Assembly (NCBI GenBank): GCA_001557505.1
Contig: LSAX01000001.1
Location: forward strand, 2,108,001 to 2,172,000
Length of the DNA stretch: 64,000 nt
DNA from: Reticulascus tulasneorum
Lineage: Eukaryota > Ascomycota > Sordariomycetes > Glomerellales > Reticulascaceae
Direction of reading: 5' to 3'
Positions 20,676-32,622 of this stretch are shown piece after piece. Each line of letters begins with the position of its first letter. Position 1 is the first letter of the stretch. The position numbers and the translations under genes are program-made. The notes below the pieces were generated by a model. That model saw only the letters and a program-made list of their open reading frames with translations, was not told the DNA's origin and made no database searches.

Positions 20676-22597
20676 TATAAGGTCGACGATCGCGATGCGC
20701 GGGAGTAGGTTCGGTTGTGGAGGACAACGGCAGGGAGTTGAGGTCTATCAGGCTGGATTTCAGGAGCTCAAAGACTGTGATATGTCGCGCGAGGCTCCGT
20801 AGCCGCACAGGAGAGACGGTGAGGGAAGTGGCGGTAGGTGGGGTCTTAAATTGGGTGCTTAAATATTCTCGGCGCTCAGACGCTGTTCGAAATTAGGAAT
20901 AAAATGTCTTGTATGACCCACGTAACCAGGAAGCTGCCACAAAACTCGCGAGAGTCGAAGAGCGCAGCAGAATGTCTTGTGTGGTAGTGGGAGTGTCGAG
21001 GTTCGTCAGTGGGTGGTTGACTGGCAGAGGGGCACAACCAGAGGTGACGCCTGGGCGGAGGTGCACGAAATGTCCACAGCAAAGACGGCGGGATGAACAC
21101 AGGGGCACAAGCTGTAGGTTGAACCGTGCCTTCTGCGAAGCGATTCGGGTCAACGAGATGAGTTTGCAGCGGTTAGGACTAGGGTTTCATTTGTTTGCTT
21201 TTACCGGGCAAGGGTGGAGCTGGGAACGGGAGACGCAAGGGAACGGGAAGGTCGACAGTCGAGGACAGGCAGAGAGTATTGTGATCATCAACGTCAAGGT
21301 CGACAGTCCAGCCACAATGTCAGTGCTCCTATGCTGCTCTTGAGCTTGGTCGGGGAAAGCAGCAACGAGAGAGTAGGTGGATGATGGCACGATGCACGAG
21401 GCACGAGCCTTGGTGTGTGTTTGTTAAAGCTTGAAGCTCTCGGATCTGTACTTTTCTCCAGAGGCGAAGCGAGGTTGGAGATGGTAGAACAAGCTGATCG
21501 CGTCGATTGCTGTAAGCATGCCCTTGTTCGCCTGGTCAATGCCGTGTGATTGAATGAAAGTTGACAGAGGGTCGTGGGCGGCACCACCACAGATCGTAAC
21601 CAGGACCCAGCGGACCGAAGCGGGAAAGCGGATTGGCACCAACCCCCACACGAGCAGCGTTAAATGACGGCTTTGACTGTGTGATATGTGACTGGATGCT
21701 GGTTTTAGCAGGAGGAGCAGTTTTTGCTTCGCGTCGTATGAAAGGCAAATTCGGGCAGTGGATCGTTCCAAATCTGGGCAGGAGAAGATGTCTGGATGAT
21801 CGAATGTAAGGCAAGGCAAGTCAGGTAGCAGTTGAGGTAGGTAGGCAGCATGTGTTATGCACTGCGGGCAGCAGGTTGGGCTGCAAGTCGTACGTCGTAC
21901 CTCGTGCTAATCAGCAACGATGGTTGGTTGCAACAGCCTGGTGCGTGCTAGGCGCAGGTTGGGGTCTGCTTCCGACCCTTCCCACCACCCACCAAGGGCC
22001 AATTATGATGGGTTTGGAGAAGAGGCCAAACAGAGAGGCCTCACCGGTGCGGTCTGCCAGAGGTGTACACAACAATGTAAACAAACTCGGGCCGCGAAAT
22101 GTGGCTACAACATCTCACGGTAGAACTGGTTCTCGGATAGGACAGTATTTTGAGCGGCCTGGCTGTTGAATGGGTGTTTCCAGCCGTTTCGCGTGTAAGT
22201 GCCAATGATCCGAGAGTGGAAATGGTATCACAGGAACACGAACACCCCCCAGGCAAGACAGACCCGTTGACCTTGGTGGGGTCGTTGCGGCATCGATGAC
22301 TGGCTGAAAGCACACGCAGCTCCCCGCCTTTATCGATAAGGCTTATCATGTGATGCACTGGCCGCTCGATAATAATTTTTTTTTTTGGGGTCGACGGTGC
22401 TCTGAAAAGCTTCAGCGCCAGGACTTGGAAGATTGACAGAATTGGCCTTCGGACGAGTTTGACACGTCCTCCTCGAGATCGACGGACTTACCCGTACGGT
22501 CGCACCTGTATAACAAGATCCCCAGTAGGACATAGGATCCTCGTGTCCCAAGCACAGCTTCATCGACAGCTAATTGCACCGATTCAGGCGAGTGGCC
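20676..22597. promoter_or_regulatory. Divergent intergenic region (Arl8 / RPA135)
   Basis: About 1.9 kb between two divergent housekeeping genes. There is a T-rich run near 22376-22387 about 210 bp before the RPA135 start, and a TCATGTGA word near 22347. Frames inside have no recognisable product. A GGTAGGTAGG run lies at about 21835-21845. Confidence 0.4.
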
Positions 22598-25500
22598 ATG
22601 GCTCCGTCGGCGACAAGCACGGAATGGGACCACCAATACCACACTCTCCGTCGTGAAGACCTATTCAAAAACCCTCCGACAGACCATACAGCGTATCCTG
22701 CCCTGCAGCTTGCTGTGAATCCACATATCGAATCTTTCAATGCCTTGTTCCGGGATGACGGGTTCCCTGGTTTGATAGAGCATGCACTGGCGGACATTGG
22801 GTCCAAGACCTACCTTGACGGGGATGAGCGATCCGGGCCGGCTGGTAAAAACCGCCTGACCATAAAATACAAGGGCGTTACACTCCAGAAGTCACAGTTG
22901 CCCGCCTCCAATAAGCACGCGAGGAACCGAGATGTTCTTCCGGCAGAGTGCAGGGAACGGCATGTCACGTACCGGGGGAGGCTGTCTGCGACATTCGAGT
23001 ACAGGATAAACGATGGCGATCCCAAAGAAATTGTTCGTGAGCTTGGCCAGATGCCAATCATGATCAAGGTAAGAACACCCCGGCGAGCACGGGCAGTTTA
23101 AGGCAGCGAATACTCACGAGGAGGCAGTCCAATAAATGTCACCTCGAGAATAACTCGCCAGCCCAGCTGGTGAAACGAAAAGAGGAGGCGGAGGAGCTCG
23201 GCGGCTACTTCATCGTCAATGGAATCGAGAAGATTATTCGCATGCTACAAGTGAACAGGAGAAACTTCCCCATGGCAACATACCGGCCCAGTTTCACAGG
23301 CAGGGGACCCGGCTACACCCCATACGGCATCATTCTCCGCTCGGTCAGGCCTGACGAAACTTCCCAGACTAATGTGCTCCATTACCTAAGTGATGGCAAC
23401 ATTACGTTCCGATTCTCTTGGAAGAAAAACGAGTACCTTGTACCTGTGATGATGATTCTGAAAGCTCTGGTCGAAACGAATGATAGAGAAATATACGAAG
23501 GGCTGATTGGGCCCATTGGGTCTAAAGCGGTCGGCAATACCTTTCTTACAGATCGTGTGGAGCTGCTGCTACGGACTTACAAGACATACGGGCTTTACAG
23601 CAAGACGGAAACACGCGCCTACTTGGGAGAGAAATTCAGAGTTGTTCTAGGTGTTCCGGAGACCATGTCGCACTACGATGTGGGCACAGAGTTCCTGAGG
23701 AGAATTACGCTAGTCCACCTCGGCAACGTTGATGTCGTTGAAGACCAGGACCACGACAAGTTTAAGATGCTACTTTTCATGATCAGAAAGCTCTATGCCC
23801 TTGTTGCCGGCGAGTGCGCGGTAGATAATCCAGACGCAGTTCAGAATCAAGAAATCCTGCTAGGCGGGTTTCTGTATGGCATGATTTTAAAGGAACGGTT
23901 GGATGAGTTTCTATCAGTAGCTGTACGAGGGTCACTGCGAGATTTCTCGAGAAAACACCCAACAACACCATTTACCTCTCAGGAGTTTCTTAAGGAGTTC
24001 CCGGGTAACATATTCAGAAGAGCGAACGAGAACCTCGGAAACGCACTCGAGTACTTTCTTTCGACAGGCAACCTCAACAGTCCATCTGGTTTGGACTTGC
24101 AACAGACAGCTGGATTCACAGTCGTGGCGGAAAAGCTGAATTTCCTTCGGTTCATCAGCCATTTCAGGATGGTCCATCGCGGTGCATTCTTCGCACAGCT
24201 GAAAACAACGACGGTACGAAAGCTCTTACCCGAATCCTGGGGGTTCATGTGCCCTGTCCATACACCCGATGGTGCGCCATGTGGACTTCTAAACCATTTA
24301 GCACACAAATGTAAGATCATGACAGATTCTGTCGACGCATCCAATATACCTCAGCTTGCGGTAGAACTCGGAGTTGTCGAAACCTCGACGGCAGACACAG
24401 ACGAGAGTGTCGTAGTTATGCTCGACGGGAAGATACTCGGCTGGTGTACACCACAGGAATCACGGAAAATTGCGGATACCCTTAGATACTGGAAAGTTGA
24501 AGGCTCTCACGGTGTACCGTTACACCTAGAGGTAGGTTTCGTGCCGCTGTCAACATCTGGTTCTTATCCAGGGATTTACCTCGCATCTCGGCCTGCCAGG
24601 ATGGTGAGACCTGTAAAATACCTTCCTCTAGGCAAGGAAGACTTTGTTGGTCCACATGAGCAGCCTTACATGTCCATCGCAGTCATGGACCACGAAATTG
24701 TGTCCGGTCAATCGACCCACGTTGAGTTTGACCCTACAAACATACTATCCATCTTAGCGAACATGACGCCGTTCTCTGATTTCAATCAATCTCCTCGAAA
24801 CATGTATCAATGTCAAATGGGCAAGCAAACGATGGGAACTCCCGCGACGGCTTTGCGATACCGAACGGACAATAAAATGTATCGATTGCAGACTGGCCAG
24901 ACACCCGTGGTGCGATCACCCCTACACAATGCATATGGGTTTGACAACTTCCCGAACGGTACCAACGCCGTTGTCGCTGTCATCTCGTACACGGGATACG
25001 ATATGGACGATGCAATGATCATCAACAAGTCCGCACATGAAAGAGGATTCGGTCACGGCACAATATATAAGACCAAGAAGATCTCACTCAAGGAGGAGTC
25101 GAGAGTGCGGGCCGCCAAGAGTGTTTCGAAACTATTCGGCTTCGCGCCGGGCGGGTTGGTCAAGGGATATCATCGGGGTATGGTTGACGAAGATGGGCTG
25201 CCATTCGTCGGCCGAATGGTGCAGGAAGGTGATGTGATATGTGCTTGGCACTCCGTGAGCGCTGACTACAGCGGAAAGCTCGTCAACCTGGATGGACAGA
25301 CTCATTTCGAGAAGTACAAAGACTCTGAGACTGCCTTCATTGAGGAGGTTCGCCTCATCGGCAGCGAAACCGGAAACGAGCCAGCACAGACCATATCTGT
25401 GAAATTCAGGGTTCCTCGATCCCCAGTTATTGGTGACAAGTTCTCGTCTCGTCACGGTCAGAAGGGCGTGGCGTCTCAAAAATGGCCAGCCATCGACATG

Positions 25501-26340
25501 CCATTCTCGGAATCTGGCATGCAGCCAGACATTATTATAAATCCCCATGCCTTCCCGTCCCGAATGACCATCGGCATGTTTGTGGAGTCTCTGGCTGGGA
25601 AGGCTGGGGCGTTACATGGCTTGGCCCAGGACTCGACACCATTCAAGTTCGATGAAGAAAACACGGCTGCGGATTATTTTGGCCATCAACTCATGAAGGC
25701 CGGATACAACTTCCACGGCAACGAGCCCATGTACTCGGGTATAACGGGAGAGGAGCTCGCGGCCGATATTTATGTTGGTGTTGTCTACTATCAGCGCCTT
25801 AGGCACATGGTCAACGACAAGTTTCAAGTGCGAACAACCGGACCCGTGGTTCCAACAACTGGACAGCCTATCAAAGGTAGGAAGAGGGGTGGAGGCATTC
25901 GAGTAGGAGAGATGGAGCGAGATGCTCTCCTAGCTCATGGAACAGCCTTCCTGCTCCAGGATCGCCTTCTCAACTGCTCGGACTACACACGGTCATGGAT
26001 CTGCCGAACCTGTGGGTCATTTCTCTCGGTACAGCCTACGGTGTCCCCGTTCGCTGGTAAGAAGAAATCCGTGGATATAGTAAGGTGTAGGAACTGTGCA
26101 AGGCGCCTGGATCCGGAAGACTTGGCCAATATCGATATGCAAGGGGAGACGTGGGAAGACGGCCAGGGCGACCAATGGGTTGGCGGTGACAACACCACCG
26201 TCGTTGTGGTCCCGGGTGCGCTAAAGTACTTGGATGTGGAATTGGCGGCTATGGGAGTTAAGCTGAAGTTTCATGTAAACTCGGGAGATGCGCCTCGCAA
26301 AAGCCGCTTGAGACACAAGGCGATCGAAGACGATCCATAG
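22598..26340 (+). CDS. RPA135: DNA-directed RNA polymerase I subunit RPA135 (second largest)
   Basis: The beta-like subunit of RNA polymerase I, which makes the large rRNA in the nucleolus. Two exons: 22598-23068 and 23128-26340 (59-nt GT-AG intron), giving 1227 aa. Family blocks include the protrusion start with HIESFNALFRDDGFPGLIE, GGYFIVNGIEKIIRML, the fork and RPESWGFMCPVHTPDGAPCG-type block (here LLPESWGFMCPVHTPDG), the hybrid-binding GYDMDDAMIINKSAHERGFG, the GDKFSSRHGQKG region and the C-terminal zinc site (Cys1116/1119 and Cys1144/1147). The YDMDDAMIIN and CRTCGSF-type sequences, and the length, fit Pol I rather than Pol II or III. The start is the ATG of MAPSATSTEW. Confidence 0.96.
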
Positions 26341-28111
26341 ATAAACTTGATGGGTAGATTGATGCTACACGATGATTTTTCGGCTTGGCCAGGGTGGGGC
26401 CACTCGCGCACTGCGTGGCCTAAACTTGCATGTGCTTCTCCTCATCCTCAGGAGCATAGGACACTGGTATACAGTCTCGGATGTATCGAGAATAAGTCAA
26501 GAGCTCGAAGTGATGTTGATTGTGAATCTACAATAGTGTGTCTACCGCCTAGATCCGGATGCGCAGCCCCTGACTGCGGAAGCTCGCCACCAGACTATCC
26601 GAGCGATATTCAACACTCGGCATCTCTTGTCTGCAGTTGACGGCCCAGGACAACAGAGTGAGATACTTCTCCAGAATTGGAGATGATCTAAGGAATATGA
26701 TCAGTATTGGGTGAACGCTTTAGTTTGGGGAGACACGGCGACATGCATGCGAAAAGCCTACCTACTTGGGTTTGAGGCATCGGTGCCATTGTTGCACTGG
26801 ATGGGATAGAGTGGACGAACACAGAACACAAGCGGCCGCATGAATATTCAAGTCGCCGACCCGGCGTATGATGTTTATGCGAATTGCTTGTCGATGTCAA
26901 ATGCTGTGGTTCGGGACGAGCAGATAGACTCATTGGGAGGAAGGGCAAGCAAGCCATCTTTGTGGCCAAGAACACCCGATTCTTCGATAGCTCGAAATAC
27001 AAATCATGGACTCTTTCACGTGTACACCGGCTACAGGTCGCTCACCCTGTGTTTGTTGTGCGCAGCCCAGTCCCTGTTTGGCCCAATAATGAACCAGGTT
27101 GTGCCTAAAGAAGCAGACTAGGACCTCGGAGTATCCCAGACACTTATCTAGACACATGTCATGTGCGGAGCACAAAAATCCATAGCTTCACGCAAGCAGC
27201 CGTGAGGTTACAGGTAGGACACTCATGTCTCGTTGATGTGGTTGTTTGTCGTGTTACGCTGAGCTGCGAATATCCGTGGCAAATGACGCTTAGCAGCTTG
27301 CGCATCCTCAAAATTAATCCTCTGGGAACAAGCGCGGGCGCAGAACATACCCGGAAGTCAAATTATCGTGTAATCGGTTCCTCTAGAAGAGTGCCGAGGA
27401 GTAGAGATTCTCAAAACAGGTAGCCTCTGCACATGATGGGCTTGTCCTATTCTCTCGGAAGGCATGCTTGCCATGTGAGTGAATCGGACTTTCTTGAAGT
27501 CACCTTCCCTCCAGCAAGGGGCAACCTTTTTCTCTGTGCTGATGGCTGGGGACTGCCGTCATTGGTACATAAACAAGTGAGCCTGGGTCTCCTACCTTAC
27601 TTATGTGCTCTTTGGGTACTAACGGCTGAGTGATGAGTACTGAATGGCAAGGGTTTCTCTTTCACTTCCGTTGCGGTGTAAGCTCCATTCTCCGACACCT
27701 ACCCCCGATGACCAAAGGAAGCCCGTCCCTTGCCACCTTACGATAAGTAGGCACCTATCTGCTGGGTTTTCCGCCGTTAGGTGCCGGATGTCTAAGTGAA
27801 CTCACAACCAAGTGGCTGTTTGCCGTCCTGTTCCTGCCTTCCTTTATAACCTACCGTATCCCCACCCACTTCTTGTAGCAAGTTTGGTTTATACTGATTT
27901 TGTAGTTCTCTGCAAAGACAACCTGATTTCTCGATCACTCGTTTGGGATACCTGTAGTGATCACAGCGCCTCTTGTCCAAGCTGTCATTGTCTCTTCTCC
28001 ATTTACCATAGAGATTTGCGTCTCCTCTCGCTCGCCATTTGGCAGACTGTCCCCGTGGGTGGCGGCTTAGGGAGCTAATCCCACTCAACTGGATTCATCG
28101 CAACTCGCGTG
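26341..28111. other. Intergenic; tyrosinase promoter region
   Basis: About 1.8 kb between two plus-strand genes. Frames of 60-104 codons on either strand lack family features. Nothing else is supported. Confidence 0.5.
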
Positions 28112-30214
28112 ATGATGGGTGCCAGGGCCGGGGTTTGTCTTCTGACTCTTGTGCTCCTAGCAAGCTCTTGCTTGAGCTACCCCCATTCATCATATGACTA
28201 TGGCTTTGACGTCAGTAGCTTGGTTAAACGACAAACGCAGCAGCCAATAGTTATCACCAGACTTCCCTTAATTAACGGCGCTGTGCCAGTACGCCTCGAG
28301 ATCAGACAGATGAAGCAAAACCCGGCCAAGTGGAATCTGTTTTTGCTCGGCTTGAGTATGCTGCAGTTTGCGGACCCGAACCAGCAGCTCTCGTGGTACC
28401 AAATCGCAGGTCAGCCACTGGTGGATGCTCTTCGCTTGTTTTCGATGCCTCTAATATCCTATAGGTATACATGGTATTCCGTTTACCGCGTGGAACGACG
28501 TGCAAGGAGTTCCAGGTGGCGAAGGAAGAGGCTATTGTACACATATGTCTACTCTCTTCCCGAGCTGGCATCGGCCATATCTGGCACTGTACGAGGTATG
28601 TTGGTACCTTTGGCCAAAGAAGCCATACCGTCTTTGTATGTTAATGGAGAATAATCGTTGACTTTGGAGAGAGCTAGCAAGTGTTGTTTCGGCTAGTTCA
28701 AGCCATCGCCGCATGGTTTCTGGATCCTAACGAGCGAGCGACGTATATGGCTGCGGCATCGGACTTTCGAATTCCTTACTGGGACTGGGCTGCCAATCCC
28801 TCATCAGATGAGAGACTATATCTGGATGAATTTAGTGAACCCGGTATACCCATCTACGGCCCTAACGGCTGGCAACAGATTGCAAACCCACTCTTCGCGT
28901 ACAAGTTCCAGGCGTCAGACTTGAGAGGTTTCGCTCCTGGCAATGTATGTTACCCGCGGCATATCTTGAACTTATTAACTCATACATGCGCTTGGGCAGC
29001 TCTCAATATGGACCGAAACTAAAAGAAGCCCAATAGGCAACATATCAAGAGACTACTGGGCTGCCCGGAAGCTGGAGATCAATTTACCTATTCTTCAGCA
29101 AAGAATTCATACACTACTATCTAACTACAAGGATTATGGTCCGTTTAGCAATAAGTATTGGGCTAAGTCAAACAATCTGTCGCAAGCGGGCTATGACTCG
29201 GTAGAGTCTCTGCACGATTCGATTCATATTTTAGTAGGCGAGTATGGCCATATGTATTACTTGGACTACTCGGCATTCGATCCAATCTTCTTCTTACACC
29301 ATGCAATGACAGACAGGATAATTGCGATTTGGCAAGATCTGTATCCTACAGCATGGGTTACTCCCCAAGCTGCAGCTGAACCTACATTCACCACCGCCAG
29401 GGGCACCATGCAGGACGTGTTCACAGATCTCACCCCCTTTTTGGCAGACTCAGATGGGACCTTCTGGAACTCCGCAATGGCGAGAGACACAACGGCCTTC
29501 GGTTATGTATATCCAGAGACGAGTCTTTATCCAGTCACAAGCAGGTCAGAGGGCAGAGCTCGCCTGATTTCCACAATCAACAGATTGTATGGGACATTTA
29601 GTCCTTCCAGTTTGATCCAAGATCGCAAGTCAATCCAAAGGAGTGCGAGACTGGAAGGTATTACCGGCCTGAGGAAGGGATCCCTGGCAGCCGCGCTCAA
29701 TGTCCCTGACTTCTCGACAAGTCACGTCGTTGGAGACGCGCCAACCGAATCAATTATCAAGAACAACCAGTACACTGAATGGGTAGCCAACGTCCGCGTG
29801 AAGAACGGTGCCCTGGGTGGGCCATTTGTTATTCACTTCTATATTGGTGCTCCCCCGATTGAGAGCAAGAGCTGGGCGAACGCGCCGAATCTGGTCGGAA
29901 CCATGAGTGTTCTCACCATGAGTGGTGTGCATTCGGACAACCACATCTCAAGCGCAATGCCTCTGACAGCTGCTCTTGTGCACATGGTTGCTACCGGGGA
30001 AATTGGCAATCTCGATAGCGACAAAACCGTCTCATATCTAAGAGAAAACCTGCATATACGAATTCTTGTTCAAGATCGCGGGGATGTGGACCCAAGAGCT
30101 GTCGAGGGCCTATGTGTTTCCATTGCAAGCTCTTATGTGCAAGCAGCGAAGACCGAGTGGGAGCTTCCCAGATGGGGACCAATTGTCAAGAGGTTTGACA
30201 TGGTCTTCGCATGA
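28112..30214 (+). CDS. Secreted tyrosinase (type 3 copper oxidase)
   Basis: Oxidises monophenols and diphenols to quinones. Four exons: 28112-28409, 28465-28595, 28678-28944 and 29000-30214, giving 636 aa with GT-AG introns of 55, 82 and 55 nt. A signal peptide (core GVCLLTLVLLASSCLS) is followed by a possible Kex2 site, KR at about residues 39-40. Copper A ligands are His102, His126 and His135 (GYCTH with the Cys of the thioether bridge, then SWHRPYLALYE). Copper B ligands are His304, His308 (LHDSIH) and His332 within DPIFFLHHAMTDR. The C-terminal domain carries EWVANVRVKNGALGGPFVIH, typical of tyrosinases with a shielding domain. Unlike many intracellular melanin tyrosinases it has a secretion signal. 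Confidence 0.93.
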
Positions 30215-30633
30215 TAACTAACACTGGCTGGGAATTACTTGGAGCTCTGGTGGATATTAGATGCCCAAAATGAAGGGTTATGTGGGCAATCCGAGGTGCC
30301 TAAAGTAATGTTTCAATGTAATAACGGACTAGCTGGGGAAGCATGTCAGTATTTTAGTTTGTCTAAATGATAGCTGCCACTTATATTATGAGCTTTATGG
30401 CGTGTTAGTCCCATGGCACACAGAGATAATAATTACCTCTCGATGTCGGCTCAGCCCGTGAAGCAGCACGTGACCATTCCTGTAAAAGTCCCACCTTCAA
30501 CTTGGTGTGTGGGGCGGAACATTTTTATGAAGCTTCAGCCTCCTCTGGGCCACCGACTACAGCGCCAGTCAAATCCGACCTCCAACAACACACCAGCTCC
30601 TCTCAAGGCAGTGACAATCGAACGTCCGCAAAT
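30215..30633. promoter_or_regulatory. Intergenic; Sm D1 promoter
   Basis: About 420 bp upstream of the Sm D1 gene. It holds a CACGTGAC E-box at 30467-30474, some 160 bp before the start codon. No gene is visible. Confidence 0.45.
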
Positions 30634-31162
30634 ATGAAGCTCGTCAGGTAAGCCCCCCCTGACTGCTATGCACGCCGTGTGCTGAGCTCTTTCTCTCCCA
30701 AAGCTGCACCGATCAGCCAGCTAATATGTCGCTGCTGCGATCAGGTTTTTGATGAAATGCGCCAACGAGACGGTGACCATTGAGCTTAAGAATGGTGGGC
30801 TTCCCAAACGTACACACGAGCTGGCCTAGATTAACATGAGGGTAGGCACTATCATCCACGGCACCATCACCTCCGTCTCCCCACAGATGAACACGGCACT
30901 ACGAACAGTCAAAATGACCGCGAAGGGTCAAGATCCCGTCTCACTCGACACGATGAACCTCCGCGGTTCGACGATTCGATACTACATTCTCCCGGATTCT
31001 CTGCCGCTGGACACGCTGCTGATTGACGACGCGCCGAAGCCCAAGAACAAGGCGAGGAAGGAGGTGGATCGGGGTGGTCGCGGCGCTCCCCGTGGAGGCA
31101 GGGGCAGGGGACGCGGTGGCGGTGGCGGTGGCGGCCGTGGACGGGGTCGCGGGAGAGGCTAG
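30634..31162 (+). CDS. SMD1: Small nuclear ribonucleoprotein Sm D1
   Basis: A core subunit of the heptameric Sm ring on U1, U2, U4 and U5 snRNAs. Three exons: 30634-30647 (14 nt), 30745-30794 and 30846-31162, giving 126 aa. The joined N terminus [20 protein letters not shown] and [12 protein letters not shown] form Sm motif 1; [20 protein letters not shown] forms Sm motif 2. A long Arg-Gly tail (about residues 95-126) is the expected target for symmetric dimethylation. The third exon must begin at 30846, since the acceptor 5 nt upstream would bring in a stop. The gene is convergent with Mtq2. Confidence 0.95.
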
Positions 31163-31418
31163 GCTGCGCGAGATGGTGGTCAGTTAACGGCGAAGATGAT
31201 TCGGCATGCCGGGGGAGGCGAGGTCACCATGATACCTCTGTTCGCAACGAAAAGTGTGCATGCGACCAACTGGATTTGCTCAGGCGTTTGGGACAAGACA
31301 AAAACGAATACAATGGCTGTTGCAGGCTGGAACCATCTCGCTGCTGGGTATCTATGCCTGGGTCTTCCTGGATGCTGCCGCAACCAATGCAAGGTGTTTG
31401 CAATAAAATACGCTCGTA

Positions 31419-32162
31419 CTACCCCTCCCTCCAGACACGTATTATCTGCAACTTCTCCCAGCCGGCCTTCTTGCCGCTCAACCCAGCCGTGAGAACCCTC
31501 CACTCGGGCCCAAGCTCCTGTATCCTCGTCTTCACCTCATCAGGTTTGTTCTGCGCACACAAGAGTATGTAGGCACATCCCCTTTTTGAAAGCACCCCGG
31601 GCAGAGCGTTGATTAGCCGAGTCGTGGTCTCCATCCCATCCTTGCCCCCCGCGTAAGAAAGAGAGAGCAAGTACGAGTCCTCCTCAAACGATGGTGCATC
31701 TGCCATTTGATCGACTGTCCCGGGCTCCGGCGGGGCGGGGAGCTCTATTGACGGTACATATGGTGGGTTGAACACCAGCACATCCACCACGCCATCCCGT
31801 AGCGGCCCAACTAGATCCCCCATTACAGACCCGAGATACGTCCCGTGCGTGCCTCCGTTCTCTCCGCTCGCCCTCCGCACCGTGGCGTTCGTAGCCCGGC
31901 ACGCGAAGCCGTTGACATCCACGCCGGCAGCAAGGATCTGTCTGGTGCCGAAGAGGAGCTGCGCCTGCGCGACGAGGAAGCCGATGACCACCCCCGAGCC
32001 TGTGCCGACTTCCACCACTAGCGGGGCTGTGCCACGGAAGCGCTGGTGGAGAAACTTTGTCTCCTCGGCAGACGAGAGCGTGTCCAGTAACAGGTACGAG
32101 TCCTCGGCTGGCTCGTAGACCCTCTCGTACGGGACGTGGGAGGTGTCTGGCGTCGGGAGCAT
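31419..32162 (-). CDS. MTQ2: eRF1 methyltransferase catalytic subunit (Mtq2/HemK2)
   Basis: With Trm112, this enzyme methylates the Gln of the GGQ motif in translation release factor eRF1. The product is 247 aa from the ATG at 32162 (MLPTPDTSHV), which matches the family start; a second in-frame ATG at 32225 would add 21 residues. Motifs: YEPAEDSYLLLDTL near the N terminus, VVEVGTGSGVVIGFL (SAM-binding motif I), GVDVNGFACRAT (acidic motif II) and VFNPPYVPS, the NPPY catalytic motif of N5-glutamine methyltransferases. The C-terminal LSGKKAGWEKLQIIRVWR also fits. Single exon. Confidence 0.93.
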   Translation of the reverse strand: MLPTPDTSHVPYERVYEPAEDSYLLLDTLSSAEETKFLHQRFRGTAPLVVEVGTGSGVVIGFLVAQAQLLFGTRQILAAGVDVNGFACRATNATVRRASGENGGTHGTYLGSVMGDLVGPLRDGVVDVLVFNPPYVPSIELPAPPEPGTVDQMADAPSFEEDSYLLSLSYAGGKDGMETTTRLINALPGVLSKRGCAYILLCAQNKPDEVKTRIQELGPEWRVLTAGLSGKKAGWEKLQIIRVWREG

Positions 32163-32225
32163 GGTGGTCTGTGTATACCATGGGCTCTCGCCGGGATATT
32201 GAGATTGTCCCCTTTTAGGCTTCAT

Positions 32226-32622
32226 TGACACTATGGGGGGTTTTTATTTATTTTACCCCAGATCGTTGGGATCCATTTTGGCCAGCACGTGACGTGACGG
32301 TAGCAATTCCAGATATGTCTTTGGCAACGTGATGCGGCGAGGCTAAGAATCGTGTCACTTCGAATCACGACTGTCCATTACGCAGGAAGGGGGGCGAGGC
32401 TCTGAAGAGTAAACGAGTGCCATGCAGGATCACCAGCTGGATGCGACCCCCAGTTTGTGCCTTTTTGTGACCTACCACCAAGCACTTCTCAAAGAAAAAG
32501 GGGTGAATCGCGATAAAGCACCGAGCTGATACAAATAATATTTGGATTAATAATTACTTATAGAAAGTATGTGTGAATCCTCCAGTAAGCGCCTTCCCTA
32601 ATTTCTTTGCTAGGCAAATTCC
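32226..32622. promoter_or_regulatory. Intergenic; Mtq2 promoter
   Basis: About 400 bp between Mtq2 and the GH67 stop. The segment GCACGTGACGTGACGG at about 32285-32300 overlaps an E-box with a CRE/bZIP-like half-site, 60-125 bp upstream of the two candidate Mtq2 start codons. Confidence 0.45.
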
